A stretch of DNA of 64,000 nt from Ditylenchus dipsaci. Taxonomy: Eukaryota > Nematoda > Chromadorea > Rhabditida > Anguinidae. Shown piece by piece: positions 45,105 to 54,689 of this stretch. The notes under the pieces were generated by a model. The model did not search any database and was not told the origin of the DNA. It worked only from the letters and a program-made list of their open reading frames with translations. Made by a program: the position numbers and the translations under genes. Numbering within the stretch: position 1 is the stretch's first letter; each line of letters opens with the position of its first letter. Where the stretch lies: assembly GCA_004194705.1 (NCBI GenBank), contig SADC01001207.1, forward strand, positions 1-64,000. Direction: 5' to 3'.

Positions 45105-45379
45105 AATTTGCTTTATCGACGTTTCTCGCTTGAGTTTAATAAATGGCCTATTCTTGATCTCCTGTATGTGTGCTGATCGGAATGCACAGGAAGGCGCCAT
45201 AATGGACCGCCGCCGGTGGCACCGCCGAAGATAACCGAAGAGGTGCTGCCGGCGGCGTCCAACTATGGAAGGCGCATGGTTGTTTGCAATATATATAGTA
45301 AGGTTTATTTTACTTGGACGTGCACCGTCCACACAAGCCTTCGCCAGTAACAGTTTATTGCCTGTACACACACAACAAC

Positions 45380-45912
45380 AACACGACACATAACATTGAG
45401 ATTCTACTAGAGACTCTTCCTCCTTCTTCTTCTTGCTGCTGCTTGTGCGGAACGGCCACCACTTGTGCTGAGCCCCAGAGGTCGGATCATCTACTGCATG
45501 AGCTGCGGGGATCCAGTCACCGGAATCGAGGAACGCTTTTGAACCACCATCCAGCTTGACTTCAGCATCCAGAGCCATCTTCTTCGGTCCAACTTCTCCG
45601 GGTCCAACATCGGTCTTCATGCCTCCCATCAGCTTCGCTCCACCTCGAGTTACATCACAGTCTTCCATCTCGGTAAACACCATGCTAACTTCGCCTTCGG
45701 TCAACACTTTCAATCGCCCACCAACGGTCCCGGGTCCCCGACCCAAACTATCAAAAAGCTCACTAACCTTGGCTTCGGCCCCTTCGGGCCTCGAGCACCA
45801 TCAGAGCTCCCAGAGCGCCCCCACTGTCGATCAGCTGCTTGAACTTCGGGTCCACCTTGAGCACCAGGCCATTTGCTTGCTGTTCCAAAATTGCGCAGAG
45901 CATTTCGTTTGC
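45380..45912 (-). CDS. GC-rich ORF carried in hAT element 2, unrecognised
   Basis: On the minus strand from ATG at about 45912: MLCAILEQQANGLVLKVDPK, FKQLIDSGGALGALMVLEAR, then, one frame over, AEAKVSELFDSLGRGPGTVG, LTEGEVSMVFTEMEDCDVTR, KKMALDAEVKLDGG and DSGDWIPAAHAVDDP. A one-base slip at a run of Gs (about 45795) would join the two parts. Base composition and G/C-ending codons differ sharply from the surrounding AT-rich DNA. An AATAAA in sense orientation lies at about 45360. No family recognised. The 3' continuation of the same open frame (to 44859) is antisense to the transposase and probably not coding. Confidence 0.5.
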
Positions 45913-46669
45913 GAGCTAGATTCTTCTTTTAGGTTCTAGAGAACAAAGCTAAATTATTTCTGCGTCAACGGGTCAAAATCCTTCGGTGCAAGACCAATCG
46001 CCTTTCAAACAGGTCATTACCACACTCTTTCCTTTAAACGGTCTCATGCCAAAAACTCCCCTCCTTACAATATGATTGTAAAAAAATATTATGCTTTCTA
46101 GATAGACTAAGGCTAGGTAAGGGGTCAGGATCTCGACTTTTTTTGCGTTTGTTCCATTTCCAAAAATATGGTCAACGATCTTTTTTATTGAAAAAGTGGT
46201 CACTCTATTAAATATAGTATTGAAAATTGTCTGAAAAGTGTGAAAACAGGAAGGCAATGAAAATCACGTGCTCCAGGTTGATTCTAATTTATTAGCATAT
46301 TTTATTAGCATTTATTTTATTATTAGCATTAGGGTTATTAGCATATTTTTTTTCGATCTAACAGCTAAATACTACTGATTGTGTTAATTATTAGTGTATG
46401 GAAGGTCTTAAAGTGTTAATTCTCAATGAAATATGGGACAGGGAGATCGGAAACCAGCGAAACATGGGCGATTGATGCTGAAACTTGAAAAACGGCAAAA
46501 AAACGGCAAAATCAATAAAAAACGGCAAAATTTATCCTAGTATGATTTTGCCGTTTTTTGCCGTTCTTGAAAAAACGAAACGCCAAGGAAATTTTGCCGT
46601 TTTTTTGTCGTTTTGCCGTTTTTGGCATCCATGGTTTTTTCCGTATTTTTCTATTTTAAAGGTCAAAAA

Positions 46670-46835
46670 GAGGGTCATAGAGGGCTCGAAATTTTTTGTT
46701 GCAGATTTTTTTAGATCCGCCTCGATGTCAGCTTTCATTTAAAAAAAAAGAGCGGCGAAAAATTCTCATTTTTAAGAGAGGCGTTAAGAAAAGTATGCAG
46801 GCTACTTTTGAGAAAAATCTCATAGTTTTCAAAAA
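46670..46835. repeat. Dispersed repeat, copy B
   Basis: GGGTCATAGAGGGCTCGAAA, TTTTTTGTTGCAGAT, AGATCCGCCTCGATGTCAGC: nearly the same as 42440-42620, just beyond the right TSD of hAT element 2. The hAT is therefore bracketed by two copies. Confidence 0.75.
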
Positions 46836-46879
46836 GTTTGTTCTCAAATTCAAATTTTGAATGAATTCAAAACTACATT

Positions 46880-47085
46880 TGTAGGCGAGGATAGGCGAAG
46901 ATAGGCTAGGGTAGGCGAGGATAGGCGAGGATAGGCGGGGATAGGCGAGGGTAGGCGAGGATAGGCGGGGATGGGCGAGGATAGGCAAGGGTAGGCGAGG
47001 ATAGGCGAGGATAGGCCTGGATACGAGGATAGGCGGGGATAGGCGAGGATAGGCAAGGTAGGCGGGGTAGAGTAGGTGGGCTAAC
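46880..47085. repeat. Minisatellite GGCGAGGATA
   Basis: About 20 copies of a 10-11 bp unit (GGCGAGGATA, GGCGGGGATA, GGCGAGGGTA). Single, with no inverted partner. ORFs through it are repeat artefacts. Confidence 0.9.
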
Positions 47086-47099
47086 AAGTAGGGTGGATG

Positions 47100-47603
47100 A
47101 TCTACCCTAACCATTAACGCACTCGAAAGATTAATCTACCTGAACTACTGATGTAAATGAACGACTGATGTTCCCGAACCACAAGAATAGTGCTCGAACC
47201 ACAAATGTTCCCGAACGGCATATGCGCCGATAGGTGCCTGCAGACCCTAGTATTAATTAGTTTGATATCAAAATAATTCTCGGAGTCTTGGGAACCCAGC
47301 TAGATTACCAGCAAAGATTTCACTACTGTCATAGCTAAGTTACAGCCAAAACCTAGGAGAGAAATTTAAAGCAACTTTTGTTTGAAAATCGGTAATTTTT
47401 GTAAATCAATCTCTCCAAGCTACCCAATTTCTGAAGTAATCTTTGATGTCGAAAATTTTCTATGAAGTACCTCGTGCATTACTGAGCCTAGATACACTGA
47501 GAAGGAGAATTTTTAAAATTTGACGGGAGATTTAATGATTTTGACGGGTGTTTTCGATTTGAGCCACTGAGATATAGGTCTATAGGGGATTAATAGAGAT
47601 CAT
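47100..47603. other. Intergenic, no gene seen
   Basis: Mixed-composition spacer between the minisatellite and a hAT-type MITE. No coding or RNA feature recognised. Confidence 0.4.
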
Positions 47604-47611
47604 ATGATAAC

Positions 47612-47895
47612 TAGAGTAGTTCACGGTCGGTTAACCGACCCGGTCGGTTAACCGACCGACCGGGTATTTGGCCAAAAAAAACCGACCGAAAAACCGGGTA
47701 CAAAAAACCGGGAAAACCGAAAACCGGGTACAGCAAAATTTCGGTTAATTTACGACAAAAAAAACCGAAAACCGGGTACAAGCCGGTTAACCGACCGAAA
47801 AAAAACTGAAAAACCGTAACCGAAAACCGGGTAGCCAAAATCCCGGTTAACCGAAAACCGGGTAAGGCCCAATTAACCGACCGTGAACTACTCTA
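47612..47895. mobile_element. hAT-type MITE with CCGGTTAACCGACC arrays
   Basis: 284 bp, perfect 8-bp TSD ATGATAAC (47604-47611, 47896-47903). Ends TAGAGTAGTTCACGGTCGG and the inverse. The whole interior is CCGGTTAACCGACC / AAAACCGGGTA repeats. Confidence 0.9.
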
Positions 47896-48164
47896 ATGAT
47901 AACAACAGTTAATTTTACAGTTAATTTTACAGTTAACTATAGTTAAATATATTTCTTCATTTATTGGGTTGGTCCGTAAGTTCGTGGGTGGTTATTCGTA
48001 ACAGACCATACTTATATATGGGTTGCAAAATTTTTTATTTACGAGAATTAGCACTCAATTAATTGCTGGGGTTGAAAAATGGAATTTTTGACTACACAAA
48101 ACTCTCGTGTAAGCGATTTAATGTTTGTTGTGCAATCACCATACCGTCTTTTTTTATTCTTTTC

Positions 48165-48516
48165 AGTAAGGCGGTATGGAAACCCATTGACCGTGTTTGC
48201 TTACCTTTCCGAGAGAATGTAGATGCCTGAGGACGGTATTGTGAGCACAGTTGAGCATTGGAGCCAGTTCACGGATGGTGAGTTATGGATCTTCCTCTAC
48301 TAAGGCAACCAGTTTGTTGTCGTCGAAGTCGCTTTGGCGTCCAGTTCTTGGCTCATCTTCCAGATCGTCTACTCCTTTTTTGCCTTCGTGAAACAGCTTA
48401 AGCCATTTGCTACAGAAAGAAGATCCTGTTGCCTGCTCCCTATAAACCTGCCTCAGCTGTCTCGCAGAATCAACGGCGCTAATTGAATGGTCCTTGTCAA
48501 ACAAAAAAATGAGCAA
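48165..48516 (-). pseudogene. mariner transposase, N-terminal DNA-binding half
   Basis: SAVDSARQLRQVYREQATGS, KWLKLFHEGKKGVDDLEDEP and RTGRQSDFDDNKLVALVEED form the first helix-turn-helix and the GRPR-like linker. A stop (TAA at about 48285) follows, then IRELAPMLNCAHNTVLRHLH and GKVSKHGQWVS, the second helix-turn-helix and the conserved 'GK..K.G.WVP' block. The sequence ends at PPY-stop. No catalytic triad remains. Confidence 0.85.
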
Positions 48517-48537
48517 TTACGCATATGCTTTAATAAT

Positions 48538-49352
48538 GGATAATATTTTTTTCTCACCGCAAATACACTGCGAATGCACCGCAAATTATTTTTTTCTCAC
48601 CGCAATTTGATCTTCCCGCAAAATACTTTTTTCTCACCGCAAAATACTTTTTTCTCACCGCAAAATACTTTTTTCTCACCGCAAAAATACTTTTTTCCCC
48701 CCGCAAACCTAATTTCTGTCCAAGACCAACCAAATTTTGCGTAATTTTGCAAGAATTCAAATTTTTCAGCCTGAAAATGACTTGGATTGTTCAGAATCCC
48801 ACCCCGGAATGGCCAGAAGCCCCTGAAAGTTGGTTTTTGGGGGTTTAGTAAAGGGTGTAAACTTTTTGCGAAAATTCGATTGAGCGGATCAGATTTCGGG
48901 TCCGATGAGCTTAATCGCTCAGAATTCCAGGTTTATGGTGGTTTCGAGTGGTTCAGGGTGGAGTTGTGGGCGATTGAGCCGATCGGACCCGAAAGCTGAT
49001 CCGCTCAATTGAATTTTCGCAAAAAGTTTACCCCCCCCTTAATAAACCCCGAAAAAACCAACTTTCAGGGGCTTCTGGCCATTCTGGGGTGGGATTCTGA
49101 GTGATCCAAGTTGTTTCCTGACTGAAAAATTCAAATTCTTGCAAAATTATGCAAAATTTGGTTGGTCTTAGACAGAAATTAGGTTTGCGGGGGGAAAAAA
49201 GTATTTTTGCGGTGAGAAAAAAGTATTTTGCGGTGAGAAAAAAGTATTTTGCGGTGAGAAAAAAGTATTTTGCGGGAAGATCAAATTGCGGTGAGAAAAA
49301 AATAATTTGCGGTGATTTTCAAGTGTTTTGCGGTGAGAAAAAAATACCATCC
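48538..49352. mobile_element. MULE-like MITE with CACCGCAAAATACTTTTTTCT arrays
   Basis: 815 bp with a perfect 9-bp TSD TTTAATAAT (48529-48537, 49353-49361). Each end has four to six units of CGCAAAATACTTTTTTCTCAC. The centre is a palindrome (GGAATGGCCAGAAGCCCCTGA and its mirror) related to 41265-41630. No gene. Confidence 0.9.
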
Positions 49353-49866
49353 TTTAATAATTTAGCAATTTTGCAGTGCGACTAAAATTGCAAAATGTTA
49401 CAAAGGATTTGGAATAAGGGTTTTATTCTGCAGCGTTTACTGATGGAACTGCGTATCAAATAAGGTGAAAATGCGCCAGGCTATAGCAGATGCTGTCTTA
49501 TCTAATCTTCGGAGTTAAGATTCTGTATCGACGACTATTGAAATTAATCAAAGACAACCAGAATGTTCGGTTCGATTCGAAGTTCGAGTTCGAAAATTTT
49601 CGAACGTTCGGTTCGATTCGAAGTTCGAGTTCGAAATTTTCGAATGTTCGGTTCGATTCGAAGTTCGAGTTCGAAAATTTTCGAACGTTCGATTCGAAAT
49701 TTTCGAACGTTTGATTCGAAGTTTGAATCATACAATTTTCACATGTTCGATTTATAAAGTTCTGATTATTTCGAATTCAAGCTTCGAATCTGACATTTAT
49801 TCTATGCTATTTTTTATGATTCTGTAAATGGTCTTGATGCTTTTAGTTTAACAGTTAGGCCGAGCG

Positions 49867-50043
49867 CAGTGATGTCAATAATGCCGAAAAACTGTACTAC
49901 AGTTGCAAAAACTGTACTACAGTTTAGAACTGTACTACACTTTAAAAACTGTAGCACAGTTTTTAAAGTGTAGTACAGTTTTTGCAACTGTAGTACAGTT
50001 TTTGCAACTGTAGTACAGTTTTTCGGCATTATTGACATCACTG
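49867..50043. mobile_element. 177-bp hAT-type MITE with CTGTAGTACAGTTTTT array
   Basis: Perfect 8-bp TSD GCCGAGCG (49859-49866, 50044-50051). Ends CAGTGATGTCAATAATGCC and the inverse. Everything between is CTGTAGTACAGTTTTT units and inverse. It interrupts the BED-finger fragment, whose sequence continues on both sides. Confidence 0.92.
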
Positions 50044-50268
50044 GCCGAGCGACGTTTGGGCAACTTTGTAAAAAAGGGCGACAAGGCAGTTTGCAAGTGT
50101 AATGCTGAATATTCGCTTGGAAAAAGCGGAGCCACAACAAATCTATCTTCTCATCTACAATCTGCAAAACATAACGAAGCTTTGGTAAAATTCGATGGTC
50201 CAAGCGTGAAGAAGGCACGAACGGAAACACTCCCTTCGATATTCAGTCCGAATTACTCGAAAGTATGA
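50044..50268 (+). pseudogene. BED zinc-finger fragment (hAT-type)
   Basis: AERRLGNFVKKGDKAVCKCN, then GATTNLSSHLQSAKH: a C-x-C ... H-x5-H pattern with the T.NL..HL spacing of BED fingers. The tail KKARTETLPSIFS is also typical of the linker that follows BED in hAT proteins. No transposase core remains. The upstream part is cut by the 177-bp MITE. Confidence 0.65.
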
Positions 50269-50759
50269 CAATTCAAAAAATTTTCAATTTGATTAGCCTA
50301 AATTAGGTAAATAAATTTCCCTAATTACTTCGATTCGAATTCAAAAATTTCCGAATAGAACGTTTGGTTCGAAGTTTGAATTCGAAAATTTTCGAATCGA
50401 ACGTTTGGTTCGAAGTTTGAATTCGAAAATTTTCGAATCGGACGTTCGGTTCGAAGTTTGAATTCGAAATTTTCGAATCGAACGTTCGGTTCGAAGTTCG
50501 AGTTTGAAATTTTCGAATCGAACGTTCGGTTCGAAGTTCGGGTTCGAAAATTTTCGAACGAACGTTCGGTTCGAAGTCGAACGTTCGAAAAAATCTCGAA
50601 CATTTGACTCGAAGTTCGAAATCGAACGTTCGATTCGACAACCCTAGTGCTAATTCTCATTTATTAAAAATTTTGCAACCCATGCATAAATATGGTGTGT
50701 TACGTATAACCACCCACGAACTTATCGACCAACCCAATTACTGTTCAATACTAAGACAG

Positions 50760-51150
50760 TGGTTTTGTAGGTGTGTGTATAGTGGTTGAAAAGTTTGAAA
50801 GAGTAAAAGAAACGACAGAAATCTGAAGTGAAAAGTCGAGTAATTGCAGTTAACATCTCATATTTTTATGAATTCTTGTCAGCACAAATACAAGTTTTAG
50901 CACAAACATGAAAAATATTCTTCTCCGATTTCAACGGTCAGTAAGGATCTAGATTTTTATAGAATATTTTCAAGAATATTCTTAGGCCGACTCTTGTTTT
51001 TACACTGCTTTTTTGGCGCTGTGAATTTGTTTCGACTTAGAGACCTATGAGCTCAGAACATATAAACAAAAGAAATAACACTTGTATTAAATTAGACATA
51101 GTTTTATCTAAGGGCCGTATCACATTCCTTTCGTGACCCCAAGTCACTTT
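50760..51150. other. Intergenic, no gene seen
   Basis: AT-rich spacer between the mariner right end and the next element. No feature recognised. Confidence 0.4.
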
Positions 51151-51161
51151 GTGCTGCTGTT

Positions 51162-52554
51162 GGGTGTACCGAAGAATTTAAAAAAATATTTGCTAAACGG
51201 CACATTTGCTAAAAAAAACTTTTGCTAAAAAAAATTTTGCTAAAGACATATTTGCTAAAGGCACATTTGCTAAAAAAAATTTTGCTAAAGTCACATTTGC
51301 TAAAATTTCTTTTGCTAAAGTCACATTTGCTAAATTTTTTTGCTAAAGGCAATTTGCTAATGAAATTTTTTGGTAAAGGCCTTTTCTGGTCCCTTTTGTG
51401 TCACAAATATGACCGTAGGGTGTTTAGGAAATGCAGGTACTTGGAACCGAACCAGTGACCAAGTCAAACGCTTGTCTTTCTATATCTAAAATTATGGTAA
51501 AAAAAACTATGCGCCTAGGTGGATTCGAACCAGCAACCTCTATATCAACCCTCAGGATCGCTAAGAACTTCATCCAGTGTGACCAAACCAAGTGGTCGTC
51601 CACTTGGATCGAATTTTTTTTTCGCGTTTTCGAGTTCCAAAACGATTTTTCTGCACTAATTCGACCATGCTGAAGATGGTTTGACACTGGTAAAATTACG
51701 TTTTATCGAGAAATTTTTGAGTTATGGTAAGTTCTTGATTTATCAAAATCAATTACTCACGATAACTCAAATTTTTTTTGATAAAACGTGATTTTACAAC
51801 TGTCAAACCATCTTCAGCATGGTCAAATTAGTGCAAAAAATTGTTTGAAACCCGAAAATGCGAAAAAAAATTTGGTGCGTTATCGTTTCGTCCTTTTTTT
51901 TCATTTGAAAAAAAAAGGACGAAACGTCCCTTTACCAAAATTTTGATCCACTTGGTTTTACCTGGTCACCCTGGATGAAGTTCTGAGCGATTCTAAGGCT
52001 TGATGTAGACGTTGATGGTTCGAATCCACATGGGCGCATACCTTATTTTTTATTATAATTTTGAGTGTTTGAGTAGCGTAGAGGTCCACATACTCATTAT
52101 CAAGGTTGCTGGATCAAACCCCTCTGGGTGCAATCAGTTCCTAGTAGAAGACCTCGATTCATGGTCCTGGGGTTTTCTCGAAGTGGTTTCAGCAGTTTGG
52201 GATGGTATGAGGTAAATCATGGATGGCCTAAAAAATTTGGGATGATTCAGACGCAATTTGAAAAATTTCGAAAAAAAACTTAAAAATTTACAAAACCACC
52301 CAAAACTTGAAAAAAAAGGTAAAAAGAGGAAAAAAGTTGGAATGATAGTGTCTTTGACGCAATAAGAACCACAAAACCGCGTTAACAAAAGAAATTTTAG
52401 TAAATATGCCTTTAGCAAAATTTTTTTTAGAAAATGTGACTTTAGCAAAAGAAATTTTAGCAAATGTGCCTTTAGCAAAAATTTTATTTAGCAAAAAGTT
52501 TTTTTAGCAAATGTGCCGTTTAGCAAATATTTTTTTAAATTCTTCGGTACACCC
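51162..52554. mobile_element. Element with TTTGCTAAA arrays
   Basis: 1,393 bp, direct repeats CTGCTGTT (51154-51161, 52555-52562). Ends GGGTGTACCGAAGAATTTAA and the inverse; the first nine bases equal those of the FLYWCH element at 26981. Arrays of TTTGCTAAAGGCACA units at 51189-51370 and 52380-52535. The interior is a large inverted repeat (51420-51840 against 51760-52130) containing tRNA-like B-box segments. No gene. Confidence 0.85.
51496..51560 (-). ncRNA. tRNA-derived (SINE-like) segment
   Basis: On the minus strand, GTTGCTGGTTCGAATCCACC carries a near-consensus B-box (GGTTCGAATCC). Mirror or related copies occur at 52010-52040 and 52105-52135 and, weakly, at 42358-42390. Probably a tRNA-derived repeat, not a functional tRNA; I could not build a full cloverleaf. 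Confidence 0.35.
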
Positions 52555-52690
52555 CTGCTGTTTGACAAAATATGCGATTTTGTCGACCTCTAAAAACTCT
52601 TCATTTAGTTAATTACCCACGTTCAAGCATTGATTTTATAATTAAACACTTCCATACAGCTAAGTCATAGATACATAACAACATTGATTC

Positions 52691-53308
52691 TCAGAAGAAT
52701 TTAGTAGCAAGCGTCAAAATCTTTGCCACACCGACATCCCCACGTTTCTTTAGCAAAGCAGAAGGAATAGGGGCAATGATTCGGGTGCCTGAAAGGAAAA
52801 AAACTAAAATAGAGAACATGGATAAATACACCTACCTAGCGGATTACCATCATCGTCTAGCAACACAATGTTATTGGTATCACAGGAAGGAACGCCATGG
52901 GAACGGTAGTGGAAATGAGTATTAGCTCCAACAACAATAGCCTTTTTCATTTCTCCACGGACAGCAACAAGAATCTGATATTACGCCACAGAGATTAGAG
53001 AAACACCTGGCTGAAATTGAAATAAAAACCAACCTTATCTCCAAGTTTAGCATGTGGCATGTGCCTGAATAATGATTACAAATTACACAAACAGAAAATA
53101 AAATCCACTTCTTTCTGTAGCCATGCTTGTACACGTGAATGCAATATGCCTAAAACGATTGATACAATTTTGTTTAAAAAAAGTTAACCGAAAATACCAG
53201 TTTTCCACTTAAATTCGCTTCTTTGCCCAAGGTAGAATTATCAACGGTCACCAGCCTTGTTCTTCGATGTATCCCCATAGTTGGTGGACGCTTTCGATGG
53301 ATGGACAT
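52691..53308 (-). CDS. MRPL14: Mitochondrial ribosomal protein uL14m (MRPL14)
   Basis: Five exons on the minus strand: 53308-53198, 53149-53109, 53064-53034, 52974-52836 and 52788-52691, total 420 nt, 139 residues, all junctions in frame. Characteristic uL14 blocks: RLVTVDNSTLGKEANL, CIHVYKHGYRKK, GDKILVAVRGEMKKAIVVG, NNIVLLDDDGNPLGTRI and the C-terminal PIPSALLKKR...KILTLATKFF. The lysine-rich KKAIVVG strand and the 'LLDD.GNP.GTRI' loop are hallmarks; mitochondrial forms such as human MRPL14 (about 145 residues) share the length and the CIHVYK region. It binds the large-subunit rRNA of the mitoribosome. The start at 53308 (MSIHRKRPPTM) is the first in-frame ATG in this exon; a longer presequence in an upstream exon is possible. 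The neighbouring DUF5522-like gene lies about 210 bp upstream on the same strand. Confidence 0.92.
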
Positions 53309-53520
53309 CTCATCACTAAAATTTTGCAAACTTATATACGATTATACAAATCCAAAGAGAAAGTAAGAAGCAATTGAGCGTTATAAAATTTTTACGATAT
53401 TAGCGTCTCTGGCTATAAAAGCAAACTCAAACATGTAACCCAACAAAGTTTGCGATCTGATCACAAGATTAATTAGACCGATATTTTGAAAATTATTTTA
53501 TTCAAACGCCACACAGTCGA

Positions 53521-54052
53521 CTAAACATAGTAAGCACCATTCCACACAAACGACCTTTTAATTTTATCATCACAATAATCTAGTTCATACGGACAATGCC
53601 TACAACCTTGACCGCAGCATTCCCCCTGATACAGCAGTTGAGACACAGTTTTATGTGACTTCTTCGTTAAAGGACACTCATAGGATAGCTTTCTTAGCTG
53701 GATGGCTTTCAAATGGGCCATGTAGACATTTTTCTCATCACGAGTCATTGCCTTGTACTTCAGGTAGGAGACCTTTGATTTCAGCATGGATTCTTCGAAA
53801 AGAACGTAATCCGCAAGCATTTCACCTTCTTTATATGGAATCAGAGAGAAAACCTGAAAAGATGCAGTTGATGACGCCGAATGCTGCAAACAATATAAAA
53901 GTTTCCACCTTGTGACCAGGACCACGAAGCTTGGCGAAAGTAGGAAAAGCGTTCTCCTTGACTAGACCAAGATCAGACTCTACGTGATCACGTGAAAGAG
54001 ACGGAGAAGAATCGGGCATAGTAACATCAAAGGATTTCTTGCCGTTTTCCAT
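53521..54052 (-). CDS. DUF5522-like small cysteine-motif protein (C1orf53-like)
   Basis: Two exons, 54052-53909 (48 codons) and 53853-53521 (110 codons plus stop), with a 55-bp intron. The C-terminus has GECCGQGCRHCPYEL, the signature CCG.GCRHCPY of the DUF5522 family, preceded by the usual tract (KTVSQLLYQ). The middle is basic and helical (SYLKYKAMTRDEKNVYMAHL). Upstream of the chosen ATG the frame stays open through RDPLYRVVPRFTSSTRHCST, an Arg-rich presequence-like stretch, but I see no ATG for it except through an upstream exon. Family members are small and the function is not established; mitochondrial location is an inference from the presequence-like start and the metazoan relative. 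Intact. Confidence 0.8.
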
Positions 54053-54246
54053 AGCAGTTGAACAATGCCGAGTGCTTGATGTAAACCTGGGCACAACCCT
54101 GTAAAGTGGATCTCTCTTTAATTTCAGCAAAAAAAAAGTAATTTTATTGTAAAGCTGTGCCCAGTTTACATCAACTGCACAAAAATCATTATTCTTTTAA
54201 TCATTTTAGCATAAAAGTCAATTGCTTCCTACTTTCACAAAATGAA

Positions 54247-54363
54247 ATGAGCTTACTGAGCAATAGGATACCATCGTCCAGCAGAATTCCTCACCGAAGT
54301 TATGCAATTAACAGTCAAGGAGCCGAGTTTGCACATCACAGAATTCATCATTGCAGCAACTGA
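54247..54363 (+). pseudogene. Possible N-terminal exon of a small mitochondrial-type protein
   Basis: MSLLSNRIPSSSRIPHRSYA and INSQGAEFAHHRIH: Ser/Arg-rich with no acidic residues at the start, like a mitochondrial presequence. It is divergently arranged relative to the DUF5522-like gene. It meets a stop at 54361 unless spliced, and a Tigger-type MITE begins 58 bp later. Weak evidence; no family recognised. Confidence 0.25.
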
Positions 54364-54420
54364 AAAAATGCAATTTATTTTTTAATAATTTTAGGCATCT
54401 TTGTAACACTCATTTCTTTA

Positions 54421-54650
54421 CAGTCGAACCTGGATAACCGGACACCCCCAAAAGTTCGTTTCCCAGCTGGGTCCGACACTTTTTAGACCTTTTTTTGAAT
54501 GTTTTCGTCGATTCTGTTTTGACAGTCTGGTCGCAAATATCGCAAAAATGCCGATTTTGCCGATCGTTTTTTCGAAATCCAAAAACCTTTCACTCTAAAA
54601 AATCAAAACCTCGATAACCGGACACCCTTTTTCAGAAAAAGGTGTCCGGT
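54421..54650. mobile_element. pogo/Tigger-type MITE 5, right end missing
   Basis: TA then CAGTCGAACCTGGATAACCG. The interior matches the arm of the 33.57 kb MITE (GTTCGTTTCCCAGCTGGGTC). Similarity ends after GGTGTCCGG at about 54650 without the expected mirror end. Confidence 0.75.
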
Positions 54651-54689
54651 AAAACAGTAAAACTTGACAAATATTGTTAGTGTACAATA

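Larger units (their letters stand above)
42646..46633. mobile_element. hAT element 2, nearly complete
   Basis: 3,988 bp with a perfect 8-bp TSD GTTTTTTC (42638-42645, 46634-46641). Ends CATGGATGCCAAAAACGGCA and the inverse. Terminal arrays of AAAAACGGCAAAA units (42650-42775 and 46490-46625). It carries a long, mostly open transposase gene on the plus strand and a GC-rich ORF on the minus strand. Confidence 0.92.
49560..50645. mobile_element. Element with TTCGAAGTTCGAGTTCGAAA arrays and BED-finger fragment
   Basis: Left array 49562-49735, right array 50330-50635, both of TTCGAATCGAACGTTCGG-type units. The right end ATTCGACAACCCTAG equals the TAGGGTTGTCG end of the hAT-type element at 39214. 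The left end is not recognisable, so no TSD. It contains a BED-finger coding fragment and a nested MITE. Confidence 0.65.
47962..50740. mobile_element. mariner element, internally deleted and hosting insertions
   Basis: Left end TTGGGTTGGTCCGTAAGTTC (about 47964) and inverted right end GAACTTATCGACCAACCCAA (about 50720-50739), TA flanks. The GTGGGTGGTTAT continuation is also mirrored. Inside are a transposase N-terminus (minus strand), the 48538-49352 element and the TTCGAA-array/BED region. The catalytic domain is absent. Confidence 0.8.

Noticed and set aside
44859..45380. 3' half of the 295-residue minus-strand ORF
   Set aside because: Antisense to the hAT element 2 transposase 3' end, and composition changes after the poly-Lys stretch. 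Only the GC-rich 5' half is kept as a candidate.
46728..47114. 128-residue minus-strand ORF of YPRLSSPILA repeats
   Set aside because: Translation of the GGCGAGGATA minisatellite; no non-repeat coding part.
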